From Neurospora intermedia (lineage: Eukaryota > Ascomycota > Sordariomycetes > Sordariales > Sordariaceae), in contig BTPP01000003.1 of NCBI GenBank assembly GCA_037102815.1, positions 5,890,001-5,954,000 of the forward strand: a DNA stretch of 64,000 nucleotides. Reading direction: 5' to 3'. The position numbers and the translations under genes were made by a program. Each line of letters starts with the position of its first letter. Position 1 is the stretch's first letter. Below the pieces are notes generated by a model. That model saw nothing but the letters and a program-made list of their open reading frames with translations, was not told the origin of the DNA and did not search any database. Shown piece after piece: positions 9,688-20,519 of this stretch.

Positions 9688-11328
9688 ATGGAGGAGCCAC
9701 AAAGGGTCCCAGAAGGGGATATCCCCGTTGCCAAAGAACCATCCGAGAAGGAACCTGGCAACGTAGACAGCAATGCCGACGTCAAGAAAGCTGCCGAACC
9801 ACCGCAATATGGGCAAAACGACAACATGAAGAGTGACTGCGGCGCTCCCAGAATCATCATGGCTTACATCCCAGCCTCCGCCCCGGCTTCACCCCCAGCC
9901 CCTGGCCGCAACACTCCGGAGGCATCTAACGGCGGAGGTCGCCCCGAAACTCCCAACTTGACGGCAAAGCTTAACCAAGCTATTGTTGAGTATCGCGCTC
10001 GGGAAGAGAGAGTCGGCGATCTAGGCCAGCCGGACGACGAAGGCTACGAGGGAGACACGTATTCACAAGGCGAGCACCAAGGATGCTGTGACCACGACCA
10101 CGAGAACCAGTTTGCAGCCCATGATGAGCAGTACTCGCCGCTTCATCTTCAGCAAGGCTGCAATGGCCACTCATCCTCTGTCAACGCACCGGGGTGCTGG
10201 ACTCCTTATCACCCAGCTTCCAGTGCTCCCCTGTATATGCAGCCACCTTTCGGGCCTCCTTTTCAGCAGCAGCAGCAGCAGCAGCAGCAGTTCGCCGTTC
10301 CTTATTACCCACCTGTTTTTCAGCCTTATAGCTTCCCTTTTCCCTCCCATCATTACTTCCCCGACTTCCATCAGTTTCCCCATCATCACCAGCACTTCTC
10401 AACCCCCCCTTTCCCTCCCACTCACCCCTTTGCCCCTCCTTCCCGTCCACCCCATTTCCACTCTATCCCTCCCTACGCCCATCCCTTCCCACCCCACCGC
10501 GACTTCCAGCACCCCCCATCCCAAGATCCCAACGTCCTCGAGTTGACCCAGCGCCTCCATAATATCCAAGCCCAGCTCAACGGCCTCGATGCCGCCCACG
10601 AAGTTGAGATCTGGCGCCACGGCAAGTACAACTTCCACCGCCGCCGCGCCAAGCACCTCCGTAAGATCAAGAGGGAGAAAGTAGAGGAGATGGTGACTGT
10701 GGTGAGGGAGTTGCGGGCTTTGGGTGTTGGGGGGTATGGACGACGGGACCACCACCAGCCTCAGCCTCAAGGTCACCAAGAGACGTGGACGCAGGAAATG
10801 ATGGGTTGGACGACGGGGCCGGGCTGGGGTTACGGAGCGGGAATTGAGCCGGGATGGGGACATGGACATCAGCAAGAGCAGTGGTTGGGAGGAGGATATG
10901 GACATGGATATGGACATGGACACGGACATTTGAAGGTGGAGGTTGAGCTCAATGGTGGAAATGGACGCTGCGGCTGCAACGAAGACAGTGCTCATGTCGA
11001 TTCTCCGCCGACGGACAGTGCCGTTGAGAGTATGGCGTGCGAGTGCCCCTGCGGATGCACTACGGTCGACGGTGAAGCTGGCTCCGTAGGCGAGATGCCA
11101 GGGAGAACCAGAGCTCGCGCCTTGTCGCTTGATGACATGAGAGAGCAGATCAAAGCCGTCGAGGCTCATGAGAAGCAACATAAACACGGCGACGGCAGCG
11201 GGAACGTGGAGCAGGGCGAAAGCGCTGAGAAGAACAGCAGCTGTGCGCGTGCCGGGTCCTGGTCGGACGCACAAGCTGTCATTTCTGAAGAGCTTCGGGG
11301 TAATTGGCGGAAGAAGATGAGGGGGTAA
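9688..11328 (+). CDS. Unrecognised low-complexity Gln/His/Pro-rich protein
   Basis: A single open frame of 546 residues. I do not recognise the family. The N-terminal 170 residues are acidic and polar. Residues 193-201 are a CAG-encoded poly-Gln run inside a Pro/Phe/His-rich segment (about 150-280). Residues 280-350 form the only segment likely to fold: a Leu-spaced helix (LTQRLHNIQAQLNGLDAAHE) leading into a very basic stretch (RRRAKHLRKIKREKVEEM). Then come a Gly/His repeat (GYGHGYGHGHGH, about 404-415), a Cys-rich patch (CGCNED...CECPCGC, about 430-460), and a charged tail. The Cys/His content could bind metal, but no named zinc-finger pattern fits. Its length and consistent composition favour a real gene; the start could move to a later Met. 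Confidence 0.65.
   Translation: MEEPQRVPEGDIPVAKEPSEKEPGNVDSNADVKKAAEPPQYGQNDNMKSDCGAPRIIMAYIPASAPASPPAPGRNTPEASNGGGRPETPNLTAKLNQAIVEYRAREERVGDLGQPDDEGYEGDTYSQGEHQGCCDHDHENQFAAHDEQYSPLHLQQGCNGHSSSVNAPGCWTPYHPASSAPLYMQPPFGPPFQQQQQQQQQFAVPYYPPVFQPYSFPFPSHHYFPDFHQFPHHHQHFSTPPFPPTHPFAPPSRPPHFHSIPPYAHPFPPHRDFQHPPSQDPNVLELTQRLHNIQAQLNGLDAAHEVEIWRHGKYNFHRRRAKHLRKIKREKVEEMVTVVRELRALGVGGYGRRDHHQPQPQGHQETWTQEMMGWTTGPGWGYGAGIEPGWGHGHQQEQWLGGGYGHGYGHGHGHLKVEVELNGGNGRCGCNEDSAHVDSPPTDSAVESMACECPCGCTTVDGEAGSVGEMPGRTRARALSLDDMREQIKAVEAHEKQHKHGDGSGNVEQGESAEKNSSCARAGSWSDAQAVISEELRGNWRKKMRG
10264..10290 (+). repeat. CAG microsatellite encoding poly-Gln
   Basis: Nine CAG-type codons in a row inside the low-complexity gene at 9688-11328. 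A tandem GGACATGGATAT-type repeat follows further on at about 10890-10930 and encodes the Gly-His/Gly-Tyr run. Confidence 0.85.
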
Positions 11329-14300
11329 AGAAGGGGTGGTCCGTGAGCGGAGGCAAGCATGGACTCATGCATGTGGTCCGACATTCGAATGAGCGTGTGC
11401 TTTGGAATTGGCGTTGAAAGAAACAAAAAGTGAATGAAAACAGCTGTTTTAGCAAAGAACCATAGAGGTAGTCACCCAGCGAAGCGCGTATTAACCCAGA
11501 TCAAGAAGATGCGCCTGAAATCCAAAGGCCCACTAATGACATAATGTTTCGCTGGATTCCCTGTTCTTCATTTTTTGTAAAGTAGTCTGACATGACAAAC
11601 ACATATCGACGAGCTTATGAAAATCAGGATCCCTCTTGAGTGTGTGTAAACAAAACATGTGATGGTGTTGACTTTAGACGGGGAGGTACAGGTAGAGGTA
11701 TGTTCTAGACCCTGATGAAGCGATAAGATAAGGTAAAGCCAGACAATTCCCCCACGAATCTCCGCTGTTCAATTGCCGTCCCGAGTCCCGACGACTTGGT
11801 ACCACTGTGTTTTAGCGCAAATCACCTGAAGAAGGCATTTGTGAAATTCCCTGATTTGCGATTTGTTCAATTATGAAGCCGATATCAGATCAACTGCCGT
11901 CCGTTTATCCGGGGATCGGCGCCCCGGAATCGCGGCAGCACGGAAACGGGTCGGCCCCGAGTCGGCCCCGGATCGGCCCCGGATGGAGCGGATGGAAGCG
12001 GATGAACAGGACTTCTCTTTTGTAGAGGTACTGTAAGGATGAATGCCGCCCAGACTTTCATTCCCCTATTTACTAAACCAAGACGCCGTCTTCATCGACA
12101 CTTTGACCATTTTTGTCAACGACGGCAGCATTGTCCAGTTGATACGGATCATTGTTGGTCCAAGCCGGTTCAAATACCTACTCTATCGAATCATCATCAT
12201 GGTCACTCCCTGCGGAACTCCGAATCACAGCAGCGACTACGGACCACGATTCCACGCGACAAAAGATGCCGGGCTACACCATGTTCGACATTCACGTACA
12301 AATCTCCACCAAGTCGGAGATACGTCCGCTTCCGCCGCCTAGGCTCGAGCCAAGCGAGCCAAGCAAGCATGCCCAGGCATAGATATCAGGGACGGACCCG
12401 GAGAGGGAAAAAGTCAACTGAGCTTGGACACACATATTTCAGACCGCGATTCAAATGACAACGTCAACCAACACCAAGACAGCCGAGGTGAAAAGATTTT
12501 ATGTGCAAATATGCCCGGAACTTTTGCAAGCTATGTCCCCAACAATCTATGTTGTCCACCGTGGGTGGCAAATGATTGAAGCTGGAAGCGAGGAGGAGTA
12601 GGAGGAGGCCTCTCTCTCGTCTCGTCTCGTTCTTATCTGAGTGGCCAACGGTTCAAGAAGCTCGCGAAAAAGTCTGATGGCGAAGAGACTCATAGAAGGA
12701 ATCTTCCAATCCGATAAGACAGACAATACGAGCGAGTCCAACGAAGGTGGTCCATCCATCCATCCATCCGTCCGGGCTGACGACGTCGGTAGACCTGGGA
12801 AGATCTTTCAATAGTGTAGAGGTAGTGTGATTCAAAACCCGGACCGGCAGGCAGGCACCGACCTACAAGGACCTAGGTACCTCTAACGAATGCCGACATG
12901 TCCCCGTAAATTCGCCGACCTATTGCGAAACACATTGAAATAGACGCTTCTGAGATGAAGATGGGATTTCGAGTCAGTTCGACAACAACAACCCATCTTG
13001 CTCAAAAGTCCCTGATGTCGGCGGTACTTGTGGTAGTCTCGTTCGTCCGGAAGTTCCCGAGACAAAGCTAAAGTCAACGTCTTGTCGTCCCAAACGAGCG
13101 AAGGAGCAGCACACTGCAACGAGGCTAGCAAACCGCGCGCTACCTATGGTGTGGGCACATAATTCTGTGAGAGATCGTCAAAGAGGTTCACTGTTCTTGG
13201 ATTAGTAGACTAGGCAGACAACTTTGTTTCAATATAAAAATGTGTCGTCGAGTCGTTTTTTTATATGGCCGGGTTAAAGCCTAAACCTTGGCTGAACATC
13301 AAAAGATCTAGACGGCTCGGTTGCATCTTTTCGTTTCACTCGCGGATCCGGCCCGTTGGGGGCGTGGTTCTACAAGGGTTTAGAGGATACGACTTTACAA
13401 TACCTGTATTACAGCGGATGCGTTCTGTATGTTTGCCCTACAAAAGGTACCTCTGATAAGTATCAAGTTCCAATGGTACTTACCGTCTGTACAGCATCAT
13501 TGCAGTCAAGCTAACCCAAACCACATACTACCTGCAACAATGAAAGAACGGGAGGGTAAGGTTACGTTCCGCGTGGAACACCTTTTTTTTTTAGATAATC
13601 ACACACAAGGAGAATGGCATCAATAAACAAATGGTAATTGACACTGACGACTTTGCCAATCGAACGAGCGCAATCCAGTTCTCCGCCACGCTAGAGGTGT
13701 ACTATGTAAAATTTCATTTCAGCCGAGAGGATCTAGAAGGGTCTCTGAAAAACACCCAGGGCCAAGCCAGGAAGCCCAGAAGCAAGCAAGCAAGCCCGCT
13801 ATCACAGCTGCGCATAATTCAATCATGTTGTGCACCTATCAACTTCGATTGTTTGGTTCATCTATGGGTTCTGCATGGTGACATCGTGTGCTGTGTTCCT
13901 ATCACTGGAGGTATGTTCGAGCTGAGCCCAAATTTGTGGTGATCGTCATTCGAATAGAGGTATCCATGACTGTCTGCAGCAAGGTCATGTCATGTCGTCG
14001 ATCATTCATTCGTCGGCGGATGACTGACTGATTGACTGCTTGACAGACAGATGGATGGTATTTGTGCTTTTCTCCATGTTCCCCCTTGACAAATTCCCAT
14101 GTTATGTCGATCTCGGGCTTTTGGCCGTTGTTTGTGGAGCTTTTTGATTGGGTGCGAACTTACCTGACGGTATCCTTCAGCACCATTGAGAACTGCGTGC
14201 TTCCTCCTTGATCATCCTCTTTCCCTCCCCCTGTCAATGGATGTTTTGGATATTCCAGCACCTACTATCCTTACCTACCTAGGTAAGTATTCCAACCAGG

Positions 14301-16362
14301 CTTCAATGTGAGATTTCGGTCTACACTACATGAACCTACCTACTTTCACATCAAGGTCAAGTTGTGTCAGGCACAGCAGATTCTAACAGGGTTCAAGGAA
14401 TGATCAAGTCAGGATAATATACCTCTACAGTGTATATTCACTAGTGCTGGTGCCAAGTTTCAGAGTTGTACATAGTGTATAGTGGTACCTATCTCTATGT
14501 ACATGTAGGCACCAACGACTCGGACGGTGCGACTCGCCAGTAGTGGCCGAATCATTCCCCGTAATGCCGATATATCCGGGGTCAACAATGTCTTCGGGGT
14601 CCAAAGTCTGTTTAGGTACGAGAGACAGCCAGCTGAACGGTGTTTCCAACGGTCTTTCTTTCAGGGTTCTACACTACTACACTACACTATAAAAGAAGGG
14701 TCCCGCTGCTTCCATGTCTTTCCTGGTTTGCCGCTGTAGCGTAGCAATTGCCCTTGCAGTGCCACAAGGCATGGAACCAGGAAGTGGCATTCCGCAGACC
14801 GACTGGGGGGGCAGTGTTGTGGGGATCCGCGTGTATCCATGCCTGGGTTCTCTCAGCTATCCCTCTCTCTCTCACACACACAGAAAAAGGAAGGAAATCG
14901 GGGGAGACAAGGTTCAGTGTTTCATGTCCCTCGACCGTTTTCCGCAATCCCTACGTAGTTTACAGCACGCTGCTAGCGCTGCTTGCCCTTGAGGGGGGCG
15001 AGTGTCAAAACATAAAAAAAAAAGAACCGTTCCTTAGCCCGAGCAAAAGGACGGACTCGTTCCTTGCATACAGCGAATTAGACCTCGCCGGAGCAAATGC
15101 TCCTGAACTGCTCCGGGGGACACACTGGTCCATTCCCCGGTCCCGTAAGGATGCCTGTGGTTTCTCGAATTTTTACCAATAGACTTTGTTTTTCTCTCGT
15201 TATCAAACCTGTGCCAAAGGTTTCGTCATAAGAAGTGTTGGGAAACAAAGAATGAAACTAGGCTTGCGGAATTTAATCCGGTCGGATGGGGCTCGTCCAG
15301 GTAATATACCGCTCCTTGTTCGGGAATTTTCTTTTTTCACATGAACTATCAGTTCCAAAACCCGGCACGAAAATTGCGGACTACACTACTCGCGATGCCC
15401 ACTGGCCCCAGCGAGGGGGCAATATTGGCTCCGGTGCCGACCCGACTCAGTCATCCTGTCAGGCCTGATGCCCTTGGCCCTTTCCGTCTTCCAGATGGAG
15501 CTCCCGTCACACACAGCCAGTATACTGATGTCGCTCGCTGCTTGTTCGCTCTTCTTCCGCGTCCGGTGGCCAACCTATTACCCCAAAAAGACAGGTAAAC
15601 CGACGCCACACCTCTTCCACTCACTTGCCACGGATGGCAGTGCTTGGAGGCTCATTTCATTGAGTCACTTTGTTCCTTCTCCAATCTTCAAGGCGCTTTG
15701 CGTGTTCCCTTATTCCCAGCGAGTAGAAAGAAGGATAAGTTGTCTTGGTTGCTTGCTCGCTTGCTTGCTTGCGGTACCCGACGCTATAAGCATTAACCCA
15801 GCGAGCGGCTAGCGGACCTCCCCCACCCACTTCACACTTCTGCCAGTCTCTTTGTTTCGTTAACGACTCGCTTGCCTATTTTGGGAACCGACGTACCCAA
15901 ACAGCACCCATCTACCACTCTGTTGGAGCCCTGCCAAGCCCCTCCCTGCTCCCCAACATCCAGAAAGGGTTGGTCTGCGCTGTGCCATTTGCCAGTCCTC
16001 TGCTGCTGCAATAACACCTCATCGTCCTATCGCATTGGCCGTCTTCTTCTAAAAGGGTATCCAACGTCGTACCACACCGAGCCAGCCGTCAGGCCAGTCA
16101 GTCAGTCAGTTAGTCCGCCTGTCAGCAGGTTACGTACCAGGAGAGAAAGGAGCGAGCAGCAGCAGCAGCAGCCACACCACCAGCGATCCATACCACACAA
16201 CTCAGGAGAGGATAACTTGCACGCAAGCCACACCACCGAAAAAAAAGACCAAAGCATAACATCGACAACCTCAACGTCGGATACGCAGCCCATGTTACCC
16301 CTAGATGCCAGTTATCACCGTCGACAATTAACCGTACCAACTCGTTAACCACGTCCGATTTA
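11329..16362. other. Gene-poor region of about 5 kb
   Basis: No reading frame here resembles a known family, and none extends well through plausible splice sites. The frames (for example 12039-12458, 12883-13131, 13631-13942, 15468-15812) are short and unremarkable. The region holds six of the 21 TAGAGGTA/TACCTCTA octamers in this window, a GTCGGCCCC tandem at 11950-11980, an ATCC run near 12750-12772, and several CCTAGGTA-type palindromes (for example near 14276). The last ~600 bases are polypyrimidine- and CAG-rich and probably lead into the small gene at 16363. Confidence 0.45.
11950..12004. repeat. Short tandem GTCGGCCCCGA-like and GGATGGA-like repeats
   Basis: Three adjacent units built on GTCGGCCCC/ATCGGCCCC with a period of about 11-12 bp are followed by three GGATG(G/A)A-like units. 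They lie in non-coding DNA directly upstream of one TAGAGGTA octamer (12023). Confidence 0.7.
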
Positions 16363-16563
16363 ATGTGCATCGAGCACATCACCCATGACTGCCCAGCCTG
16401 CGGGAAAGACTACTTAGTCTACGTCGAGTTTTGCAAGGACTGCCATCCACCCCTGATCCGCTGCCCAAACGGGACCATTCGAAAGCGCCTGGACATGAAC
16501 GACGGAGGCTGTCCGAGTCCTACTTGCCCAAACAGTCGACACGGGGGCTGCATCCTCATGTAG
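16363..16563 (+). CDS. Small Cys-rich protein with a C-terminal CaaX box
   Basis: A 66-residue frame. Cysteines sit at 2, 10, 13, 24, 27, 34, 50, 55 and 63, including the CPAC and CKDC pairs that would suit a zinc-ribbon-like site. The central RCPNGTIRKRLDMNDGG block has the look of a conserved motif. The last four residues are C-I-L-M, a canonical CaaX prenylation box (Met at X favours farnesyl in the known rule). I recall similar small unnamed proteins in filamentous ascomycetes but cannot name a function. The leader is CA-rich. Membrane attachment by prenylation is inferred from the motif alone. An additional 5' exon is not excluded. It is followed closely (61 bp) by the convergent 3' end of the hydrate epimerase gene. 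Confidence 0.7.
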   Translation: MCIEHITHDCPACGKDYLVYVEFCKDCHPPLIRCPNGTIRKRLDMNDGGCPSPTCPNSRHGGCILM

Positions 16564-16624
16564 CCTGCCTGGGTTGGATCCGAGAAGAGAGCAGCGAAAA
16601 GACCACCATCCAACCAGCATCAGC

Positions 16625-18241
16625 CTAAATCTTGACCTGGTTGTCGGTGATCTCGACAACCTGGTCGATACCCTCATACTTGGGAACGTCAAAGTCGTAC
16701 TTTTTTGCAATCGACGGAGCGACGAACCTGGTTACCAGCATCAGCCACACCTCACACCACAAGCCCAACCGTGACAATGAAGAGAAAGAAAAACGGTACG
16801 TACCGTCCTCCTACAAAATGCCGGCCCTTGAAGTACTTGACTAGAGGTTTCGGAGCCGTCAAGCTAACCAAGACATTAGGGTGAAAGTTGCTGCCCACTC
16901 CGGACTTGGGCGGTCCTTCGTTAATGTCCCACGACGATGGAGCATCGACCGAGGTCACTGGAACCTTTGTCTCGGCCATGGCGTTGATGACGGCAGGGAA
17001 TGGCTCGCGCACCTCGCCAGAGAAACTGAAACCTAGACGCATGCGTCAGTTCAAGTCAAGAGAGCAAAGCAGGGCCTCGGGAAAACCAACCAAAGATGGC
17101 ATCGACGACGTGGTCGGTAGACTCCAGAGCCGCGAAAAAGTCATCGACAAAGGGTATCTCTAGGTCTTCACATTGTTTGACCAGGCGCTGCGGAGACGGA
17201 GACGTGTGTTAGCATGAGGCCCAATCCATCAGATACACGATACGGTGGATGGGCTCTCAACAGATGAGTGAGACGCCTTTCAAACAACAACAAGTTGACG
17301 CACGGGGACTGCGTGTAGGTAAGAAAGGGCATAGCGTGGTCGGATCGGGGGGTAGAAATACTATATCGACAACAAGCATTGACGCTCATAGAAGACAGAG
17401 AACTTTGAGTCCAAGTCCAATAGACTCTTTGAGATCGTTTCTCGTCTCCATAGTGTTTGTTGTTTTGCCGTTCAAGCGACGATCCAATGTCCTTGTCCTG
17501 ACTAGGTTGTGTTGCTTCCATCACCAGCAGGACATGTCGACTTTTTTTTTAAACTGCAAACCCCGCGTACCTGGTGGCAGGGAAGATAAGAAAGATTCAC
17601 TCACCTGATAGAGATCGTTCTTGGGTCGCTTCGGATAGTAGATGGCAGGTTGATAGCCGTAGTGGAAAAGGTGTCGAGCAGCCACGAGGCCATCACCCCC
17701 TGACCAAAGACACAGAACAGGTAAGCGCTTGGACCACCCAGCCCCTGAAGGACCCAAACATTCAGCAACTGACCATTGTTTCCAGGGCCAACAGCAACCA
17801 GCACTCGGCGGCCTTGCTTGGTAGGGTGGACTCGGGCGACTGTTCGATAATGGTGGTTAGCAATGGAAGCTTGCCACTGAAGATTGAAGAAGAGACGATG
17901 AGATGGCAGCAAGAGATACTGACCAGCTTGAGAGACCGAGAGGCCTGCCAGTTCCATGAGCTGGTCGATGGAAAAGGCCCCCGTGCTCATGAGCTCGCGG
18001 TCAAGAGCAGCGGCAGCCTTTGCGGAGAGGGTCTGGAGGTGGTTATTTCATTAGTCTAGAGGTAGTGTCCAGTCTGTGGGCATCAGTCTGTGGGCATTGA
18101 TGGGAATTAGGCAAATGGAAAGGTCCATTGGTAATGATTGCACAGGCCTGCACGGCAACCTCCGGCTCCATCAATCTTCCTTGGCCTTTTTTTATGTGAG
18201 GGCGACATGACATATCGATGGGTACTTACCTTGAGCGCCAT
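16625..18241 (-). CDS. NAXE: NAD(P)H-hydrate epimerase (YjeF N-terminal / NAXE)
   Basis: Seven exons rebuilt on the minus strand: 18230-18241, 17924-18032, 17774-17839, 17605-17699, 17091-17187, 16804-17032 and 16625-16727, giving 236 residues with every junction in frame. The enzyme interconverts the R and S forms of damaged NADH/NADPH hydrate so that the partner dehydratase can repair it. The diagnostic blocks are present: a starting helix [19 protein letters not shown], then [35 protein letters not shown] (Rossmann-like phosphate loop split by an intron), [33 protein letters not shown], and [13 protein letters not shown]. Length matches stand-alone NAXE proteins. The first coding exon has only four codons and is followed by a 197-bp intron that carries one TAGAGGTA octamer. 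No separate targeting peptide is visible. Confidence 0.93.
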
Positions 18242-19045
18242 GGTATCGGTGATGATTTGGGACGCAGCAGTCACCAATTGACTTGAAGGTAGACAAGATG
18301 AGCGTTGGACGGCACGTGCAGTGTGATGCGGAAGACGAGGAATGGAAAGAAGTTCTGGAGATGAAAGGCGGCGGAGGGGAAGGGAACTTGAAGTGGTAGT
18401 AGTATTGAGAGTGGTCTGTAGTCAAAGTGCTAAAAGGGCAGGTACACAGAAAAAGGGAAGGAAGGATGGGACGTTACAAAAGCTGGCAGCTTGACGATGA
18501 AGAGCAAAGAATTCAGTGGAAATTAACCCAGAGTTCCATGTTAGGTACAGGATCGAATGAAGGAATTGGAATCCCGTTCAGTTTGTCCTACTACAGTCGT
18601 AGAGGTAATTGCTCCCCTTTGCATTTTGTTATTGCGTGTACAGTACGCTGCAGTACAATAGGTAGTGTGCTACTGACATCACTCGCTGCTCCAGTTCCTC
18701 CATTGACGGGGATCGTCGATCCAGTGCATCACTCATGATCCCACTCGTGCGGTCGTACCTGCTACAATCGAAATGCGTGGCTGAGACTGACGTTTGAATG
18801 TGGCTTCAACTGAAAAAGTGTGGCTCGTGAAGAAACCCAATGAACGTCGGTACATGCCAGCGACTTGCCTGCCGGGATACCACACAGCTTCTGGGCACCC
18901 GGCAGCACCCCACAATCTTTCAGTGAGCGATCCGGCAATCGGGCAACGCGCAACGACGTCCGCGCAAAAGATTCAGTCGACATCTCGAACCTCGTCGGCG
19001 ACAATCCCTCCACCACCGCGCCTATCCAACCTCCCGCGGCCCAAC
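18242..19045. promoter_or_regulatory. Divergent promoter between hydrate epimerase and mitochondrial S16
   Basis: An interval of 804 bp separates the two divergently read start codons. I see a TAGAGGTA octamer at 18600 and pyrimidine-rich stretches just upstream of 19046. No coding frame here is convincing. Both flanking genes are housekeeping in type, so joint regulation would not be surprising, but no known site is recognised. Confidence 0.5.
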
Positions 19046-19540
19046 ATGGTTCTCAAGCTCAGACTCGCCCGCTTTGGGCGCACCAATGCCCCCTTCTACA
19101 ACATTGTCGTTGCCCACGCCAGGTACGCAATTTTCCCATCGTTACGACACGCCCAGCTACCAGCTAACTCTCTGACTTCCCTATTAGAACCGCGCGCAAC
19201 AGCAAGCCTCTCGAGGTCATTGGCACATACGATCCCGTTCCCAAGAAGGACACGTACGACACCACAGGGAAGCTGCACAAGGACATCAAGCTGGACGTCA
19301 CGAGGGCCAAGTACTGGATAGGTGTGGGAGCTCAGCCGACCGACACGGTTTGGCGGTTATTGTCCCTTGTACGTTTCTCTTTCTCTCTCTCTCTCTATAC
19401 ACACAAAACCTTTATAGGCAGGTCAACGTTTCGAAACTGATTGACTGACATTACAATCCCTCCCACGAAAACAGGTCGGCATCCTAGACCCCAAGTACAA
19501 GAAGCCGCAACCGGCGCAGGAGCAAAAGACCAAGGCTTAA
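19046..19540 (+). CDS. cyt-21: Mitochondrial small-subunit ribosomal protein bS16m (CYT-21)
   Basis: Three exons (19046-19122, 19188-19368, 19475-19540) encode 107 residues. This is the S16 protein of the mitochondrial ribosome, whose Neurospora gene cyt-21 is known from a respiratory mutant deficient in small subunits. The bacterial S16 fold is plain: [20 protein letters not shown] at the start, [15 protein letters not shown], and [19 protein letters not shown], followed by a short Lys/Gln-rich tail ([13 protein letters not shown]). The first intron splits an Arg codon; the second has a TC-repeat at 19382-19396. The ATG at 19046 starts directly at the conserved N-terminus, so no long cleaved presequence is present, consistent with S16 being imported without one. 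Confidence 0.95.
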
Positions 19541-19948
19541 GCGAGAATTGCATCTTTCGATTCCATATCACCAGACAAACCCAGGTTGTTTCAACCTGAA
19601 CGCTCGCATACCGATCCTCTGACACCACCATCCATGTACTACAACCAGCATTTCTTCCAGGCGTTTTCTGTTCTCTACACGATCTAGGGGTTTTCCAAAA
19701 AGGGGTTTGTACGATATCTATAGCTCGACATATACATAAGAAGCAAAGTATACAACACCCACCGAACGACGCGACTTCAGTTGTTGAATAATTCCCGGAG
19801 GCAGCTAAAACTTGAACGTGACGGAGGGATAATCGAAGAGGCGACGCTTTTTGAAGGATGGGAGAGAGGGAGTGGGGAGGAGGAGGACACAGAGCCAGAG
19901 TTCAGTTTGCTGAGGTTTAGTCGGTGGGCTGGAACGTTCGTTGCATGA

Positions 19949-20206
19949 ATGAATGGAGGAGGACTTCATCAGCAGGGGCAGGCATTACGGTTTCTGTGTC
20001 CCCAATGTCGATACAGCTGCTTGGCCGTAGTTGTGGGGTGGGAAGAGAAGTGCGATTCGTGTTGGAACCTCAGGAAGAAGTACAAACGCAACAAGCGAGG
20101 AAACCATCGCAATCACCAAGGTAGCTGGACGTTGGTAGCTTCTCCTGGGGAAGTATTAACCCCTTATAGCGTAGTCATGGAAAGGCCGTTGGATGGACAA
20201 AAATAA
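19949..20206 (+). CDS. Possible small zinc-ribbon-like ORF, unrecognised
   Basis: An 85-codon frame starting at ATG 19949. It contains CPQC and, 18 residues further on, CDSC, with a third Cys between, followed by a basic stretch (LRKKYKRNKRGNHRNH). The two CxxC pairs resemble a four-Cys zinc site. I do not recognise a family and see no conserved start. It begins about 400 bp after the S16 gene, and a chance ORF or a part of a longer spliced gene is possible. Confidence 0.3.
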   Translation: MNGGGLHQQGQALRFLCPQCRYSCLAVVVGWEEKCDSCWNLRKKYKRNKRGNHRNHQGSWTLVASPGEVLTPYSVVMERPLDGQK

Positions 20207-20418
20207 AGTCAAAAAGCCGCGAGTTGAATAATTCACCGAGACTTGACCATTATATAAGCAGGAGTAAAGGAATGCCTCAAGAGTCGGGTAAAGATGTCAA
20301 AAGAATCAAGACAACAAAGACAAAACGGGAATCGAAAGTGCCAAAAGTATGCCCAGACCATGTCTTACTAGTAGGTAATCCAAGTTTTGGCAAAAAAAGA
20401 GAGGAACGACGGGAATTG

Positions 20419-20506
20419 AGCCCGACGTGGGGGTCGAACCCACAACCTTGAGATTACGGAGTAACTCCTTAAGAGTCTCACGCTCTACCGATTGAGCTAG
20501 CCGGGC
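20419..20506 (-). tRNA. tRNA-Lys(CTT) with a 15-nt intron
   Basis: Read on the minus strand the sequence folds as a cloverleaf. The acceptor stem pairs GCCCGGC with GTCGGGC (one G-U), the D-arm starts TAGCTC, the anticodon stem pairs TGAGA with TCTCA, and the T-arm is GTGGG-TTCGACC-CCCAC. The anticodon CTT is at 20473-20471, reading AAG lysine codons. A 15-nt insert (20455-20469) follows position 37, the canonical nuclear intron site, and contains the self-complementary GGAGTTACTCC. Discriminator is T at 20419; CCA is not encoded, as expected. Confidence 0.95.
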
Positions 20507-20519
20507 AAGCGGCTGATCA

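Noticed and set aside
10399-11274. 291-codon minus-strand frame
   Set aside because: Antisense to the low-complexity gene at 9688-11328; composition is the complement of its His/Pro/Gly repeats.
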